Positions 18,912-27,448 of a DNA stretch of 64,000 bases are shown one piece after another; the first letter of the stretch is position 1; every line of letters begins with the position of its first letter. The translations under genes and the position numbers were made by a program. Under the pieces are notes generated by a model that was not told where the DNA came from, did no database searches, and saw only the letters and a program-made list of their open reading frames with translations. The DNA is from CAZHAC01 sp964383855 (GTDB lineage: Bacteria; Chloroflexota; Dormibacteria; Dormibacterales; Dormibacteraceae), in contig CAYLIP010000001.1 in NCBI GenBank assembly GCA_964383855.1, forward strand, positions 23,325 through 87,324, written 5' to 3'.

Positions 18912-19495
18912 GAACCGGCCTCCTGATCGTCATATCCGGCCCCGGCGGCGTCGGCAAGGACACCCTGATCGAGCGCCTGCTCGCCATCGACCCGCGGCTT
19001 CGCTACTCGATCTCGTACACCACCCGCCCCCGGCGCGATTACGAGGTGGACGGCCGGCACTACACGTTCGTGACCGAGGCCGAGTTCCGCGAACTCGTCA
19101 GACAGGGCGAGTTCCTCGAGCACAAAATCGTCGGCGGCCACCTCTACGGCACCTCGGTAGACCGGGTCGAGGAGCTCCAGGCGGGCGGCCACGACGTGAT
19201 CTTGAAGATTGACGTCCAGGGTGCCGAGGAGGTCCGGCGCCGGCGCCCGGACGGTGTCTTCGTCTTCGTCGCACCGCCATCGATGGCCGAGCTGCTGAGG
19301 CGGCGCATCAACCGCGGCTCCGATTCCGAGGAGGTGATCGAGGCCAGGCAGCGCCTGGCCGAGGTGGAGATGGGCTTTGCCGAGCGTTACGACCACGTGG
19401 TCGTCAACGATGACGTGGCCCGGGCGGTGGCCGAGATCGAGGCGATCCTAGATCGCGAGCGGCGAGCGCGCCGGATCCAGGCGGAGACCGTCTGA
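18908..19495 (+). CDS. gmk: Gmk, guanylate kinase
   Basis: Phosphorylates GMP/dGMP to the diphosphate. The 195-residue protein starts at TTG 18908 (TTGA overlap) and shows the P-loop SGPGGVGKDT, the GMP-binding SISYTTRPRRDYEVDGRHY and FVTEAEF region, and the ILKIDVQGAEEVRRR block. The P-loop ends GKDT where GKST or GKGT is usual. rpoZ, often next to gmk in other bacteria, is not here; coaBC follows after 2 bp. Confidence 0.95.
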   Translation: MRTGLLIVISGPGGVGKDTLIERLLAIDPRLRYSISYTTRPRRDYEVDGRHYTFVTEAEFRELVRQGEFLEHKIVGGHLYGTSVDRVEELQAGGHDVILKIDVQGAEEVRRRRPDGVFVFVAPPSMAELLRRRINRGSDSEEVIEARQRLAEVEMGFAERYDHVVVNDDVARAVAEIEAILDRERRARRIQAETV

Positions 19496-19497
19496 CC

Positions 19498-20730
19498 GTG
19501 CCGCTCGAGCGCGTCGAGGTGCCGGTCGAGGTCCGCGGCCTCCGGATCGCGCTGCTGGTGACCGGCGGCGTCGCCGCCTACAAGGTCGCCGACCTCGCCT
19601 CCGCGCTGGTGCAGGCGGGCTGCCGGGTGCGCGCTGCGCTGACGCCTGCCGCCGCGCGCTTCGTGGGGCCGCCGACCTTCTCCGGGGTCACCGGCGAGCC
19701 GGTACTGACCGAGCTCTGGTCGGCCTCGGGGCCGGATCCCGAGCCCCACGTCCAGCTCGGGGACTGGGCGCAGCTGGTCCTGGTCGCGCCCGCCACCGCG
19801 AACACGATCGCCAAGTTCGCGCAGGGCCGGGCCGACGACGCGGTCAGCGCCACCTGGCTGGCGGCGCGGTGCCCGGCGGTCGTGGCGCCGGCCATGAACG
19901 ACGCCATGTGGGCCAAGCCGGCGGTCCAGGAGAACGTGGAGGTGCTCCGGGAGCGCGGGGTGCTCGTGGTCGCGCCCGCCGAGGGCCGCCTGGCCAGCGG
20001 GCACGTGGGCGCCGGCCGGCTGCCCGCCGGCCAGGCCCTGGTGGACGCGCTGGCGGCCGCGGCTCGCTCGCGGTACGACCTGGCCGGCCGGCACGTGGTC
20101 GTCTCCGCGGGCGGAACGCGGGAACCGATCGACCCCGTGCGATTCATCAGCAACTACTCGAGCGGCAAGATGGGTTTCGCCTTCGCGGTCGCCGCCGCGG
20201 AGCGCGGGGCGCGGGTGACGCTGGTGACGGCGGCCCATCACCCGCCGCACCCCGGCGTGAGCGAGGTCGCCGTCGAGACCGCGGCCGAGATGGAGGAGGC
20301 CCTGGCCGCCGCCCAGCGTGAGGCCGACCTGCTGGTGATGGCGGCGGCGGTGGCCGACTTCCGGCCGGTGCAGGTCGAGGGCGCGAAGATCCGGCGTGAG
20401 GAGCAGGCGGGAGAGCTGGTGCTCCGCCTGGAGAAGATCGGCGACATCGTGGCCGGCCTGGGCCGGGCGCCGGGTGCCGAGCGCGTGCTCCGGCTCGGAT
20501 TTGCGGCCGAGAGCGCAGACCTCGAGGCCCACGCGCGCGAGAAGCTGGAGCGCAAGAACCTCGACGCGATCTTCGCCAACGACATCTCCCGGCGCGACAT
20601 CGGCTTCGGCGCCGACGACAACGAGGGGGTGCTCTACCTGCGCGGCGGCGAGCGCATCGAGGTGCCCAAGCTGCCCAAGCGGGCCCTGGCCGACCGCGTC
20701 CTCGACGTCCTGGCGCCCCGGCTGCGATGA
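19498..20730 (+). CDS. coaBC: CoaBC, phosphopantothenoylcysteine synthetase/decarboxylase
   Basis: Bifunctional coenzyme A biosynthesis enzyme. Residues about 15-190 form the flavin-dependent CoaC decarboxylase (LLVTGGVAAYKVADLAS, VVAPAMNDAMW). Residues about 198-410 form the CTP-dependent CoaB ligase, with SAGGTREPIDPVRFISNYSS and KNLDAIFANDISRRDIGFG. The 410-residue length is standard. The start is GTG 19498. The gene is one operon with gmk upstream and a lipoprotein gene at its ATGA stop. Confidence 0.95.
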   Translation: MPLERVEVPVEVRGLRIALLVTGGVAAYKVADLASALVQAGCRVRAALTPAAARFVGPPTFSGVTGEPVLTELWSASGPDPEPHVQLGDWAQLVLVAPATANTIAKFAQGRADDAVSATWLAARCPAVVAPAMNDAMWAKPAVQENVEVLRERGVLVVAPAEGRLASGHVGAGRLPAGQALVDALAAAARSRYDLAGRHVVVSAGGTREPIDPVRFISNYSSGKMGFAFAVAAAERGARVTLVTAAHHPPHPGVSEVAVETAAEMEEALAAAQREADLLVMAAAVADFRPVQVEGAKIRREEQAGELVLRLEKIGDIVAGLGRAPGAERVLRLGFAAESADLEAHAREKLERKNLDAIFANDISRRDIGFGADDNEGVLYLRGGERIEVPKLPKRALADRVLDVLAPRLR

Positions 20731-21527
20731 GGGGGGCGGCGGCGCTCCTGCTGCTGATCGCCCTCCTCGCCGGCGCCTCGGCCTGCGCTCCGCCCGGCTC
20801 TCCCAAGCGGACCGAGGCGGATGTCGACAAGGACCGGACCGCGGTCGCCGACGCCATCCGAGGCGCCGACCAGGCCGGCGCCTCGTTCCACATGACGGAG
20901 ACGCTGAACCTGACCGGCGGCGACATCCCCCGGGGCCAGCAGCTGCAGATCAGCGCCCAGGCCGACGGCGTCGTCCTCGGCGGCCGCGCCCGGCTGATCT
21001 ACAGGATCCTGCGCTCGCGCGGGCAGTCGATCCAGTTCGACATCCTGCTCTCGGGCCCCGACATCTACATCAAGCCGCGTGCTTCCACGCAGTGGAAGCG
21101 ATCGAGCGCAGCGTCGGCAACCGCGCTCTATCCGGAGCTGCGCCTGCCGCTGGTGCGGGAGACCGTGCTGCTGGCCACAGAGGTCGGTTCGGGCAGCGTT
21201 GCCACGGTCAACAACGGGTTCGGACATCGCTACAAGGTGGTGCCCGCCAGCGATCAGCTCGAGCAGCTGATGGCGATCCCCGTCAGCGGCCAGGCGGAGC
21301 AGACCTTTCTGCGGACCGCCCGCGCCGAGATCGACGCCTACCTGACCCTGACCGGAGGCAAGCTGACCCGGCTCGAGGTCCACCTGAAGGGCGTCGACCC
21401 GACCAACGGCGAGAACCAGAAGGTGGACTCGACCGCCGATTTCACGCCCAGCAAGGTGAGCCCGATCGAGCTGCCCGCAAACGCCGTCCAGGTGCCGCCC
21501 AGCGAGATCCTGAACACCGGGGGCTAG
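20727..21527 (+). CDS. Lipoprotein, LppX/LprG-like
   Basis: Predicted 266-residue lipoprotein. The signal peptide MRGAAALLLLIALLAGASAC has the lipobox Cys at residue 20. The mature domain has alternating beta segments (FHMTETLNLTGG, VVLGGRARLIYRILRS, AYLTLTGGKLTRLEVHLKG), in keeping with the half-barrel LolA/LppX_LprAFG fold that binds lipids. The assignment is by pattern only. It is coupled to coaBC (ATGA) and precedes priA by 3 bp. Confidence 0.65.
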   Translation: MRGAAALLLLIALLAGASACAPPGSPKRTEADVDKDRTAVADAIRGADQAGASFHMTETLNLTGGDIPRGQQLQISAQADGVVLGGRARLIYRILRSRGQSIQFDILLSGPDIYIKPRASTQWKRSSAASATALYPELRLPLVRETVLLATEVGSGSVATVNNGFGHRYKVVPASDQLEQLMAIPVSGQAEQTFLRTARAEIDAYLTLTGGKLTRLEVHLKGVDPTNGENQKVDSTADFTPSKVSPIELPANAVQVPPSEILNTGG

Positions 21528-21530
21528 GGG

Positions 21531-23516
21531 ATGCTCTACGCCGAGGTGGCGGTCGAGGCCGGACGCACGCTCGACCACGAGACGTACACCTACTCGGTCC
21601 CCGGCGGCGTCGACATCGTGCCCGGCAGCCGGGTCTGGGTGCCCTTCGGGCGGCGCTCCACGGTCGGCTACGTGGTTTCGGTGGGGACCGAGGATCCCGG
21701 CATCGCGGTCCGGCCGGTCGAGCGGACGGACAGCGGTGAGCCGCTGCTGCTCGGCCACCAGGTGGAGCTGGCGCGCGCGGTGGCGACGCACTACTGGGTG
21801 CCGCTGATCGAGGTGCTTCGGGCCATGGTTCCACCGCGCATCCGGCGTGGAAAGTCGACCGGGGCCGGCCCCTCGGCGCGGCAGAGCCGGCACAGCCAGC
21901 TGCTGGCGGTGGCCGCGGCGACCGGTCACGAAGCCGGGCCCGAGCTCAACGCCGCGCAGAGCGCGGCCCTGGAGACGATCGCCGGCAGCCGGGCCACGCT
22001 GCTCCACGGGGTGACCGGCTCCGGCAAGACCGAGGTCTACGTGGAGGCGGCCCGGGCCGCGCTCGGCGAGGGTCTCCGGGTGCTGGTGCTGGTGCCCGAG
22101 ATCACGCTGACCCCGCAGCTGGTCGGGTACTTCGCGCGCCGCCTGGGCGTGCGGCCGGCCGTGCTGCACAGCGGCCTGACCGAGCTGGAGCGGGCGCAGC
22201 AGTGGTGGCGGGCCCGCCGCGGCGAGGCCGACCTCGTGATCGGCAGCCGCTCGGCGGTCTTCACCCCGATTCCCAGGCTGGGCCTGGTCTGCGTCGACGA
22301 GGAGGGGTCGAGCGCATACAAGCAGGACCGGACGCCCAGGTACGACGCGACCTGGGTGGCGCGGCGGATGGCGGAGATGACGGGGGCGCGGCTGGTGCTG
22401 GGTTCGGCCACCCCGACCGTGGCCACCTATGCCGAGGCGGAGTCGGGCCTGCTCGGCCTCGCGCGCCTGCCTCGGCGCGCCCGGGGGGAGCCGGCGCCGG
22501 TGGAGCTGGTCGACATGCGCGAGGAGCTGGAGAGCGGCAACCGTCTCCCGCTCTCCCGCCGGCTGATGGAGGTGGTGGACGGCTGCATGGACGCGGGCGA
22601 GCAGGCGATCCTGTTCCTCAACCGGCGTGGAATGGCGACCTATTTGATCTGCCGCGACTGCGGGCAGTCGGTCCAGTGCCCGGGGTGCTCGGTCTCCCTG
22701 GTCCAGCACCCCGAGCTGGGCGGGCTTCACTGCCACTACTGCGGGTTCACCCAGGGCGAGCCCGAGTTCTGCCCGGCCTGCGGATCCCGACACATGAGTG
22801 GCCGGGGGATGGGCACCCAGCGCCTGGAAGCCATCGTCAAGAAGGTCTGGCCGGAGCGGAGCGTGCTCCGCCTTGACTCGGACGCGCTCCGGGGCAGCGA
22901 GGCCTACTTCCGGCTCTGGGAGTCTTTCGCCTCCGGCCAGGCCGACATCCTGGTCGGCACCCAGATGGTCGCTCGCGGCTTCGACCTCGACTCGGTGACC
23001 GCGGTCGGCGTGGTCGACGCCGACCTGCCGCTGCACTTCCCCGACTACCGGTCGGCCGAGAACACCTACGCCCTGGTCACGCAGGTCGCCGGGCGCGCCG
23101 GGCGGGCCCCGGGCCAGCGGCACGCCCGGGTCATCGTGCAGACCTCCAACCCCGACCATTACAGCCTCCGCTGCGCCGCCGAGGGCGAATACGAGGAGTT
23201 CTTCAGGATGGAGCTGCCGTCGCGGCAGGTCTTCTCCTTTCCGCCCTTCGCCCAGCTCGCCGTCCTGACCTATGCCGCGGCCGACGACGAGCGCGCGGCC
23301 ACGGTGACGCGGGAGGCGGCGGACGAGCTGGCGGCGGGCCTGCTGCGCGAGGGGCTGGACGGGATCCGGATGCTGGGGCCGGCCCCCGCCTTCATGCACA
23401 AGCTGCGCGGCGAGTACCGCTGGCAGATCACGCTCAAGGGCGAGCGCCTGGATCGGGTCCGCTCGCTTCAGCCCCGAGGCAAGGGCTGGTCGATCGACGT
23501 GGACCCGGTGTCGTGA
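21531..23516 (+). CDS. priA: PriA, primosomal replication-restart helicase
   Basis: Restarts stalled replication forks. The 661-residue protein has the 3'-end-binding N-terminal domain (YAEVAVEAGRTLDHETYTYS), Walker A HGVTGSGKTEVY and the zinc sites CRDCGQSVQCPGCSVSL and CHYCGFTQGEPEFCPACGS. Helicase C-lobe motifs are LVGTQMVARGFDLDSVTAVG and TQVAGRAGRAPGQ. The Walker B box reads VDEEGSSAYKQ where PriA normally has DEEH; whether ATP-driven unwinding is affected cannot be told from sequence. The start is ATG 21531. It ends in a GTGA overlap with the next gene. Confidence 0.93.
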   Translation: MLYAEVAVEAGRTLDHETYTYSVPGGVDIVPGSRVWVPFGRRSTVGYVVSVGTEDPGIAVRPVERTDSGEPLLLGHQVELARAVATHYWVPLIEVLRAMVPPRIRRGKSTGAGPSARQSRHSQLLAVAAATGHEAGPELNAAQSAALETIAGSRATLLHGVTGSGKTEVYVEAARAALGEGLRVLVLVPEITLTPQLVGYFARRLGVRPAVLHSGLTELERAQQWWRARRGEADLVIGSRSAVFTPIPRLGLVCVDEEGSSAYKQDRTPRYDATWVARRMAEMTGARLVLGSATPTVATYAEAESGLLGLARLPRRARGEPAPVELVDMREELESGNRLPLSRRLMEVVDGCMDAGEQAILFLNRRGMATYLICRDCGQSVQCPGCSVSLVQHPELGGLHCHYCGFTQGEPEFCPACGSRHMSGRGMGTQRLEAIVKKVWPERSVLRLDSDALRGSEAYFRLWESFASGQADILVGTQMVARGFDLDSVTAVGVVDADLPLHFPDYRSAENTYALVTQVAGRAGRAPGQRHARVIVQTSNPDHYSLRCAAEGEYEEFFRMELPSRQVFSFPPFAQLAVLTYAAADDERAATVTREAADELAAGLLREGLDGIRMLGPAPAFMHKLRGEYRWQITLKGERLDRVRSLQPRGKGWSIDVDPVS

Positions 23517-24100
23517 CCGGCGCCGAGCTGCTCGCGCGGCACCCGGCGGAGTGGCGAGCCGCCATCAGCCACCCCTTCCTCGACGCGGTCCGCGACGGCA
23601 GCCTGCCCGAGCCGGCCCTGGCCGCCTGGCTGGTCCAGGACCACCACTTCGTGCTCGACCTTCTCCGCTTCCAGTCGCGGCTGCTGGCGGTCGCGCCGAG
23701 GGCGGCGCAGCGCGTGCTCGCCTCAGGACTGGTCGCGCTGGAGGCCGAGCTGACCTGGATGGAGTCGCACGCGCGCCGCCTCGGGCAGGACCTGGAGGCG
23801 GCGCCGCACGCGACCACGCTTGCCTACCGCAGCCACCTCGAAGCACTCCTCGAAGGCGGCCTGGCGAGCGCTCTGAGCGGCCTCTGGACGCTCGAGCGCG
23901 CCTACTTCGAAGCCTGGCGCGGAGCCGCTCCCGGCCATCCCCGCTACCGGGAGCTGGTCGATCACTGGACCGCACCCGAGTTCGAGGGCTACGTCGAGCA
24001 GCTGGAGGAGGCCGCGGTGCGGGCCGGGCTGGATGAGGGGGCGTTCCTCGAAACCGCCCGGCTGGAGCGCGACTTCTGGGAGATGGCGTGGGCGAGCTGA
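23513..24100 (+). CDS. TenA/PqqC-superfamily protein, lacking the TenA cysteine
   Basis: 195-residue all-helical protein resembling TenA/THI-4 (ISHPFLDAVRDGSLPEPALAA, WLVQDHHFVLD, a FWEMAW C-terminus). At the position of the TenA nucleophile it reads LSGLWTLERAYFEAW, so the thiaminase-type Cys is missing; TenA_E-like or PqqC-like function is possible. The GTG start overlaps the priA stop, and the next gene overlaps by 13 bp, so the two TenA-type genes are a coupled tandem pair. Confidence 0.72.
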   Translation: MTGAELLARHPAEWRAAISHPFLDAVRDGSLPEPALAAWLVQDHHFVLDLLRFQSRLLAVAPRAAQRVLASGLVALEAELTWMESHARRLGQDLEAAPHATTLAYRSHLEALLEGGLASALSGLWTLERAYFEAWRGAAPGHPRYRELVDHWTAPEFEGYVEQLEEAAVRAGLDEGAFLETARLERDFWEMAWAS

Positions 24101-24771
24101 GTTTCAGCGATGAGCTGCGCGAGCAGGCCCTTCCCATCTGGCGGGCGCAGCTCGAGCATCCTTTCGTGCGCGGCATCGCCGACGGCTCGCTCGACAAGGA
24201 GCGTTTCCAGCACTGGGTGCGGCAGGACTACCGGTTTCTCGTCGAGTACTGTCGCGTGTTCGCCTTGGGCGCCGCTCGCGCTCCCGACCTCGACACCATG
24301 GGCCGCTTCGCCGCCCTCCTGCAAGCGACCGTCCGGGACGAGATGGATCTGCACCGGGCGCTGGCGGCCGAGTTCGGCATCAGCGCGCGGGAGCTCGAGC
24401 AGGAGCCGATGGCGCCCGCCACCCAGGCCTACACCGACTTCCTGGTGAGGATGGCGGCAGCGGCCGACTTCGCCGAGTTGGCGGCGGCGCTCCTGCCCTG
24501 CATGTGGGGATTCAGCTGGCTTGGCCAGCAGCTGGCGGCCGGCCCGCGACCGCCCGACAGCCGCCACGCCGCCTGGATCGACTCCTACGCCTCGGAGGAG
24601 TTCGCCGCGCTCGCGGCCTGGTGCCGGGAGCTGGTCGATCGCCTGGGCGCGGAGGCGGGGCCCGCCGTCCGCGACCGCATGCGGCAGGCTTTCGTGACCT
24701 CGAGTCGCTACGAGCTGGGCTTCTGGGAGATGGCCTGGCGGCGGGAGCGGTGGCCCGGCCCTACTGCGTGA
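24088..24771 (+). CDS. tenA: TenA-type aminopyrimidine aminohydrolase (TenA_C)
   Basis: Thiamine-salvage enzyme hydrolysing aminopyrimidine breakdown products. The 227-residue protein has LEHPFVRGIADGSLDKERFQ, QDYRFLVEY, the catalytic Cys138 in LLPCMWGFSWLG and a C-terminal Glu in YELGFWEMAW, matching the cysteine class of TenA. The GTG start at 24088 lies within the upstream paralogue. No other thiamine genes are near. The 3' end overlaps the convergent DinB-like gene by 11 bp. Confidence 0.85.
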   Translation: MGELSFSDELREQALPIWRAQLEHPFVRGIADGSLDKERFQHWVRQDYRFLVEYCRVFALGAARAPDLDTMGRFAALLQATVRDEMDLHRALAAEFGISARELEQEPMAPATQAYTDFLVRMAAAADFAELAAALLPCMWGFSWLGQQLAAGPRPPDSRHAAWIDSYASEEFAALAAWCRELVDRLGAEAGPAVRDRMRQAFVTSSRYELGFWEMAWRRERWPGPTA

Positions 24772-25231
24772 TGCCGGCCGCGCTGCGCACCTGGTCCAGG
24801 TGGGCGTCCTCGTGCTCGAGCATGTAGGGGATGGAGGTGCGGATGGTCCGCGCCGGCCACTCGGGCCAGCGAATCTGGCGATCGAGGTCCTCCTCGTCCA
24901 TCCTGGCGAAGACCTCACGAAGCATCCGGCGCGCCTCGATCAGCTCGGTGCGGATGCGGTCGACGTCCCAGTCGGCGGCCCCGTCGACCTGGGCTTCGTT
25001 GAAGGCGTCCCGGTCTTCGGGCGACACGTGAAGGACGTCGCCTTCGAGCGCCCGCCGGATCACGAACGCCATGCCCAGCTCGGCTGAAACCAGGTGGGCG
25101 AAGAGCTGGCGAACCGTCCAGCCTGATCCGCGGTCGGCCTCGTCGAGCTGGCTTCCGGAGAGCGAGGCGACGATCCTCAGGGTTTCCTCGCGCTGGCCCT
25201 CGAGGGGCCTGAGTAGGTCGGCAGGCGCCAT
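24761..25231 (-). CDS. DinB/YfiT-like four-helix metalloprotein
   Basis: 156-residue protein of the DinB/maleylpyruvate-isomerase-N superfamily: an N-terminal helix, WTVRQLFAHLVSAELGMAF with the first His, and a C-terminal YMLEHEDAHLDQVR with His residues for metal binding. Members are often bacillithiol- or mycothiol-dependent transferases; the substrate is unknown here. The start is set at ATG 25231 because the in-frame ATG at 25243 overlaps a minus-strand TACTAT -10 box (25242-25247). Confidence 0.75.
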   Translation of the reverse strand: MAPADLLRPLEGQREETLRIVASLSGSQLDEADRGSGWTVRQLFAHLVSAELGMAFVIRRALEGDVLHVSPEDRDAFNEAQVDGAADWDVDRIRTELIEARRMLREVFARMDEEDLDRQIRWPEWPARTIRTSIPYMLEHEDAHLDQVRSAAGITQ

Positions 25232-25241
25232 GCCTGCACAC

Positions 25242-25247
25242 ATAGTA
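25242..25247 (-). promoter_or_regulatory. -10 element of the DinB-like gene
   Basis: TACTAT on the minus strand lies 10 nt before ATG 25231 and faces the divergent def promoter. Confidence 0.45.
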
Positions 25248-25256
25248 GCGGCCCGG

Positions 25257-25284
25257 TTGGGCCATTCGAGGCCGTGGGTAGAAT
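25257..25284 (+). promoter_or_regulatory. Leaderless promoter of def-fmt-smpB
   Basis: -35 TTGGGC (25257-25262), 16-nt spacer, -10 TAGAAT (25279-25284), then 6 nt to the GTG start of def. Transcription should begin at or within a base or two of the GTG. Confidence 0.6.
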
Positions 25285-25290
25285 CCGGAC

Positions 25291-25806
25291 GTGGCCATCC
25301 GCCCGATCCTCAGCTTCGAGAGCCCCGTGCTCCGCGAGAAGTCGAAGAAGGTTTCGCGCGTCGACGCGTCGGTGGTGAAGCTGCTCGACGACCTCGCCGA
25401 GACGATGCTGGCCGCTCCCGGGGCCGGGCTGGCGGCCAACCAGGTCGGGGTTGCGCTGCGGGTTTGCGTCGTCAAGGGCGACGAGAACCAGATCCACCAG
25501 CTGGTCAACCCGGAACTGGTCAAGGGCGAGGGCGTCCAGGTCGGCTACGAAGGTTGCCTCAGCTATCCCGGATGGGTGGGCAAGGTGGCTCGCTATGAGA
25601 CCGTCAAGGTCAAGGCGCTGAACCGAAAGGGCCGGGAGGTCCGCATCACCGCCACCGGGTTCACCGCGCGCGCCTTCCAGCACGAGATCGATCACCTCGA
25701 CGGCATCCTCTTCACCGATCGCCTGACCAGCCTCGACACGCTGGCGCGGGTCGAGGACCTGGAGTGGGAGGAAGAGGAGGAGGCTGCCGAGGCGGTCCGC
25801 GCCTGA
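25291..25806 (+). CDS. def: Def, peptide deformylase
   Basis: Metalloenzyme that removes the formyl group from nascent N-termini. The 171-residue protein has all three motifs: GAGLAANQ, EGCLSYPGW (metal Cys) and HEIDHLDG (two His ligands and catalytic Glu). The start is GTG 25291, placed by the leaderless promoter. fmt follows after 14 bp, pairing formylation with deformylation. Confidence 0.97.
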   Translation: MAIRPILSFESPVLREKSKKVSRVDASVVKLLDDLAETMLAAPGAGLAANQVGVALRVCVVKGDENQIHQLVNPELVKGEGVQVGYEGCLSYPGWVGKVARYETVKVKALNRKGREVRITATGFTARAFQHEIDHLDGILFTDRLTSLDTLARVEDLEWEEEEEAAEAVRA

Positions 25807-25820
25807 CCGGGCCGGCCCGC

Positions 25821-26717
25821 ATGCGCATCGTCTTCGTGGGGACGTCTGCCTTCGCCGTGCCCGCGCTGCGCGCGCTGGTCGCGGCCGGCCACGACGTCCC
25901 TCTCGTGGTCACCCAGCCCGACCGCCCGGGCCACCGGCTCCGCCTGACGCCGCCCGCGGTCAAGGTCGCCGCCGAGGAGCTGCGGCTGCCCGTCTTCCAG
26001 CCCGAGCGGATCCGCGCTCCCGAGGCCGGCTCGCGGATCGCCGCCGAGCGGCCCGAGCTGATGGTCGTCGTGGCCTACGGTCAGATCATCCCGAGCAACG
26101 TGCTCGACATCCCGCCCCGCGGCGTGATCAACGTCCACGCCTCGCTGCTGCCCGCACACCGCGGGGCCGCGCCGGTGGCCCATGCCATCCTGGCCGGCGA
26201 CCGCGTGACCGGCGTCACCATCATGCGGATGGACGAGAAGCTCGACCACGGGCCGGTGCTGAGCATGCGCGAGGTGCAGATCGCTCCCGATGAGAACAGC
26301 CTCGAACTGGGCGATCGGCTGGCTCACCTGGGGGCCGGCCTCCTGGTCGAGACGCTGGCCCGGCTTGACGAGCTGCAGCCGAAGGAGCAGGACCACGGCC
26401 GGGCGACGCTGGCCCCCAAGCTCAGCCGGGAGGACGGCGAGCTCGACTGGGACCGGCCGGCGGCCGAGATCGACCGCGCGGTTCGTGCCTTTCAGCCCTG
26501 GCCGGGAGTCACGCTGCCACTTCAGGACCAGAGGGTCAAGGTGCTCCGGGGCCGGCCGGTGCCGGGCGCCGCCCGGCCGGGCGAGCTGCTGGAATCCGGC
26601 CCGGACGGAGTCGTCATCGGCACCGCCGAGGGGGCCTACCGGCTCGAGGAGGTGCAGCTGCCGGGCCGGCGGCCGGTGCCCGCGGCGTCGCTCACGGGGC
26701 ACCGCCATGCCGGGTAG
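25821..26717 (+). CDS. fmt: Fmt, methionyl-tRNA formyltransferase
   Basis: Formylates initiator Met-tRNA using 10-formyl-THF. The 298-residue protein starts at ATG 25821 (MRIVFVGTSAFAVPALRAL) and has VVVAYGQIIP, the catalytic NVHASLLPAHRGAAP with Asn and His, and the C-terminal OB domain with RAVRAFQPWPG. An upstream in-frame extension to 25764 lies within def and is not used. It overlaps smpB by 11 bp. Confidence 0.96.
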   Translation: MRIVFVGTSAFAVPALRALVAAGHDVPLVVTQPDRPGHRLRLTPPAVKVAAEELRLPVFQPERIRAPEAGSRIAAERPELMVVVAYGQIIPSNVLDIPPRGVINVHASLLPAHRGAAPVAHAILAGDRVTGVTIMRMDEKLDHGPVLSMREVQIAPDENSLELGDRLAHLGAGLLVETLARLDELQPKEQDHGRATLAPKLSREDGELDWDRPAAEIDRAVRAFQPWPGVTLPLQDQRVKVLRGRPVPGAARPGELLESGPDGVVIGTAEGAYRLEEVQLPGRRPVPAASLTGHRHAG

Positions 26718-27174
26718 GAAGGACGACAATCCCAACCGCGAGGTGGCGGTCAACCGCCGGGCCTTCCACGACTATTTCGTCGACGAGCGGTTCGAGGCGG
26801 GCATCGTCCTCACCGGCACCGAGGTCAAGTCGCTGCGGGCGGGCAAGGCCAACCTTCGCGACGGGTATGTGCGGATCGACGGTCGCGAGGCCTGGCTGGC
26901 GAACGTCCATATCTCGCCTTACACGCAGGGCGGCTACGTGAACCACGATCCCACGCGGCCGCGCAAGCTTCTGCTCCATCGCGACGAGATCGCCTCTTTG
27001 ATCGGAAAGGTCCGCCAGAAGGGATACACGCTGGTGCCCCTGCGCGTGTACTTCGCTCGCAACCACGCCAAGGTCGAGGTCGGCCTGGCCCGCGGCAAGC
27101 GCGAGTTCGACAAGCGGCAGGCGCTGGCCGAGGCCGACGCCAGGCGGGAGATGGCCCGGGCGCTGCGTCGCTGA
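26707..27174 (+). CDS. smpB: SmpB, tmRNA-binding protein
   Basis: Partner of tmRNA in ribosome rescue. The 155-residue beta-barrel protein has VAVNRRAFHDYF, VLTGTEVKSLRAGKANLRDG and ARGKREFDKRQ, ending in a basic tail. ATG 26707 lies inside fmt. The ssrA gene lies 1.9 kb downstream on the same strand, so the trans-translation pair is loosely linked. Confidence 0.96.
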   Translation: MPGRKDDNPNREVAVNRRAFHDYFVDERFEAGIVLTGTEVKSLRAGKANLRDGYVRIDGREAWLANVHISPYTQGGYVNHDPTRPRKLLLHRDEIASLIGKVRQKGYTLVPLRVYFARNHAKVEVGLARGKREFDKRQALAEADARREMARALRR

Positions 27175-27201
27175 GCGTCCGGGCAACGTAGCGTGGGGCC
27201 C

Positions 27202-27420
27202 ATGAAGGACAAGGAGCAGCGGGAGGACATCGGGACCGAGGAGCAGGACCTCGGCCATCACACCCAGGAGGGCGAGCGCGTCGCCGAGGCGACCGACGAG
27301 GTGGAGGGCTTCTCGATCCACGAGCCGAGCGAGGACGAGCTGGACGCCGACGACGGCTACGTCCACGAGCCACCCGACGTCGAAGCGGTTGACGTCAGGC
27401 CGCTCGGCGAGGAGGACTGA
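27202..27420 (+). CDS. Small acidic hypothetical protein
   Basis: 72-residue, strongly acidic, hydrophilic sequence (KDKEQREDIGTEEQDLGHH, DEVEGFSIHEPSEDELDADD) with no hydrophobic core, probably disordered. It starts at ATG 27202 with GGGG just upstream; a GTG at 27193 is possible. It follows smpB after 27 bp. I do not recognise the family. Codon pattern and a clean frame suggest it is real, with moderate certainty. Confidence 0.5.
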   Translation: MKDKEQREDIGTEEQDLGHHTQEGERVAEATDEVEGFSIHEPSEDELDADDGYVHEPPDVEAVDVRPLGEED

Positions 27421-27448
27421 AGGGCGGGGAGGGTCTCCTCGCCGGGGT

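Noticed and set aside
20634..23399. A very long open frame (about 920 codons) antisense to coaBC, a lipoprotein gene and priA
   Set aside because: GC-rich DNA gives long stop-free antisense frames. Its translation is low-complexity Arg/Gly/Asp-rich sequence without known motifs, while the plus strand encodes three clear families.
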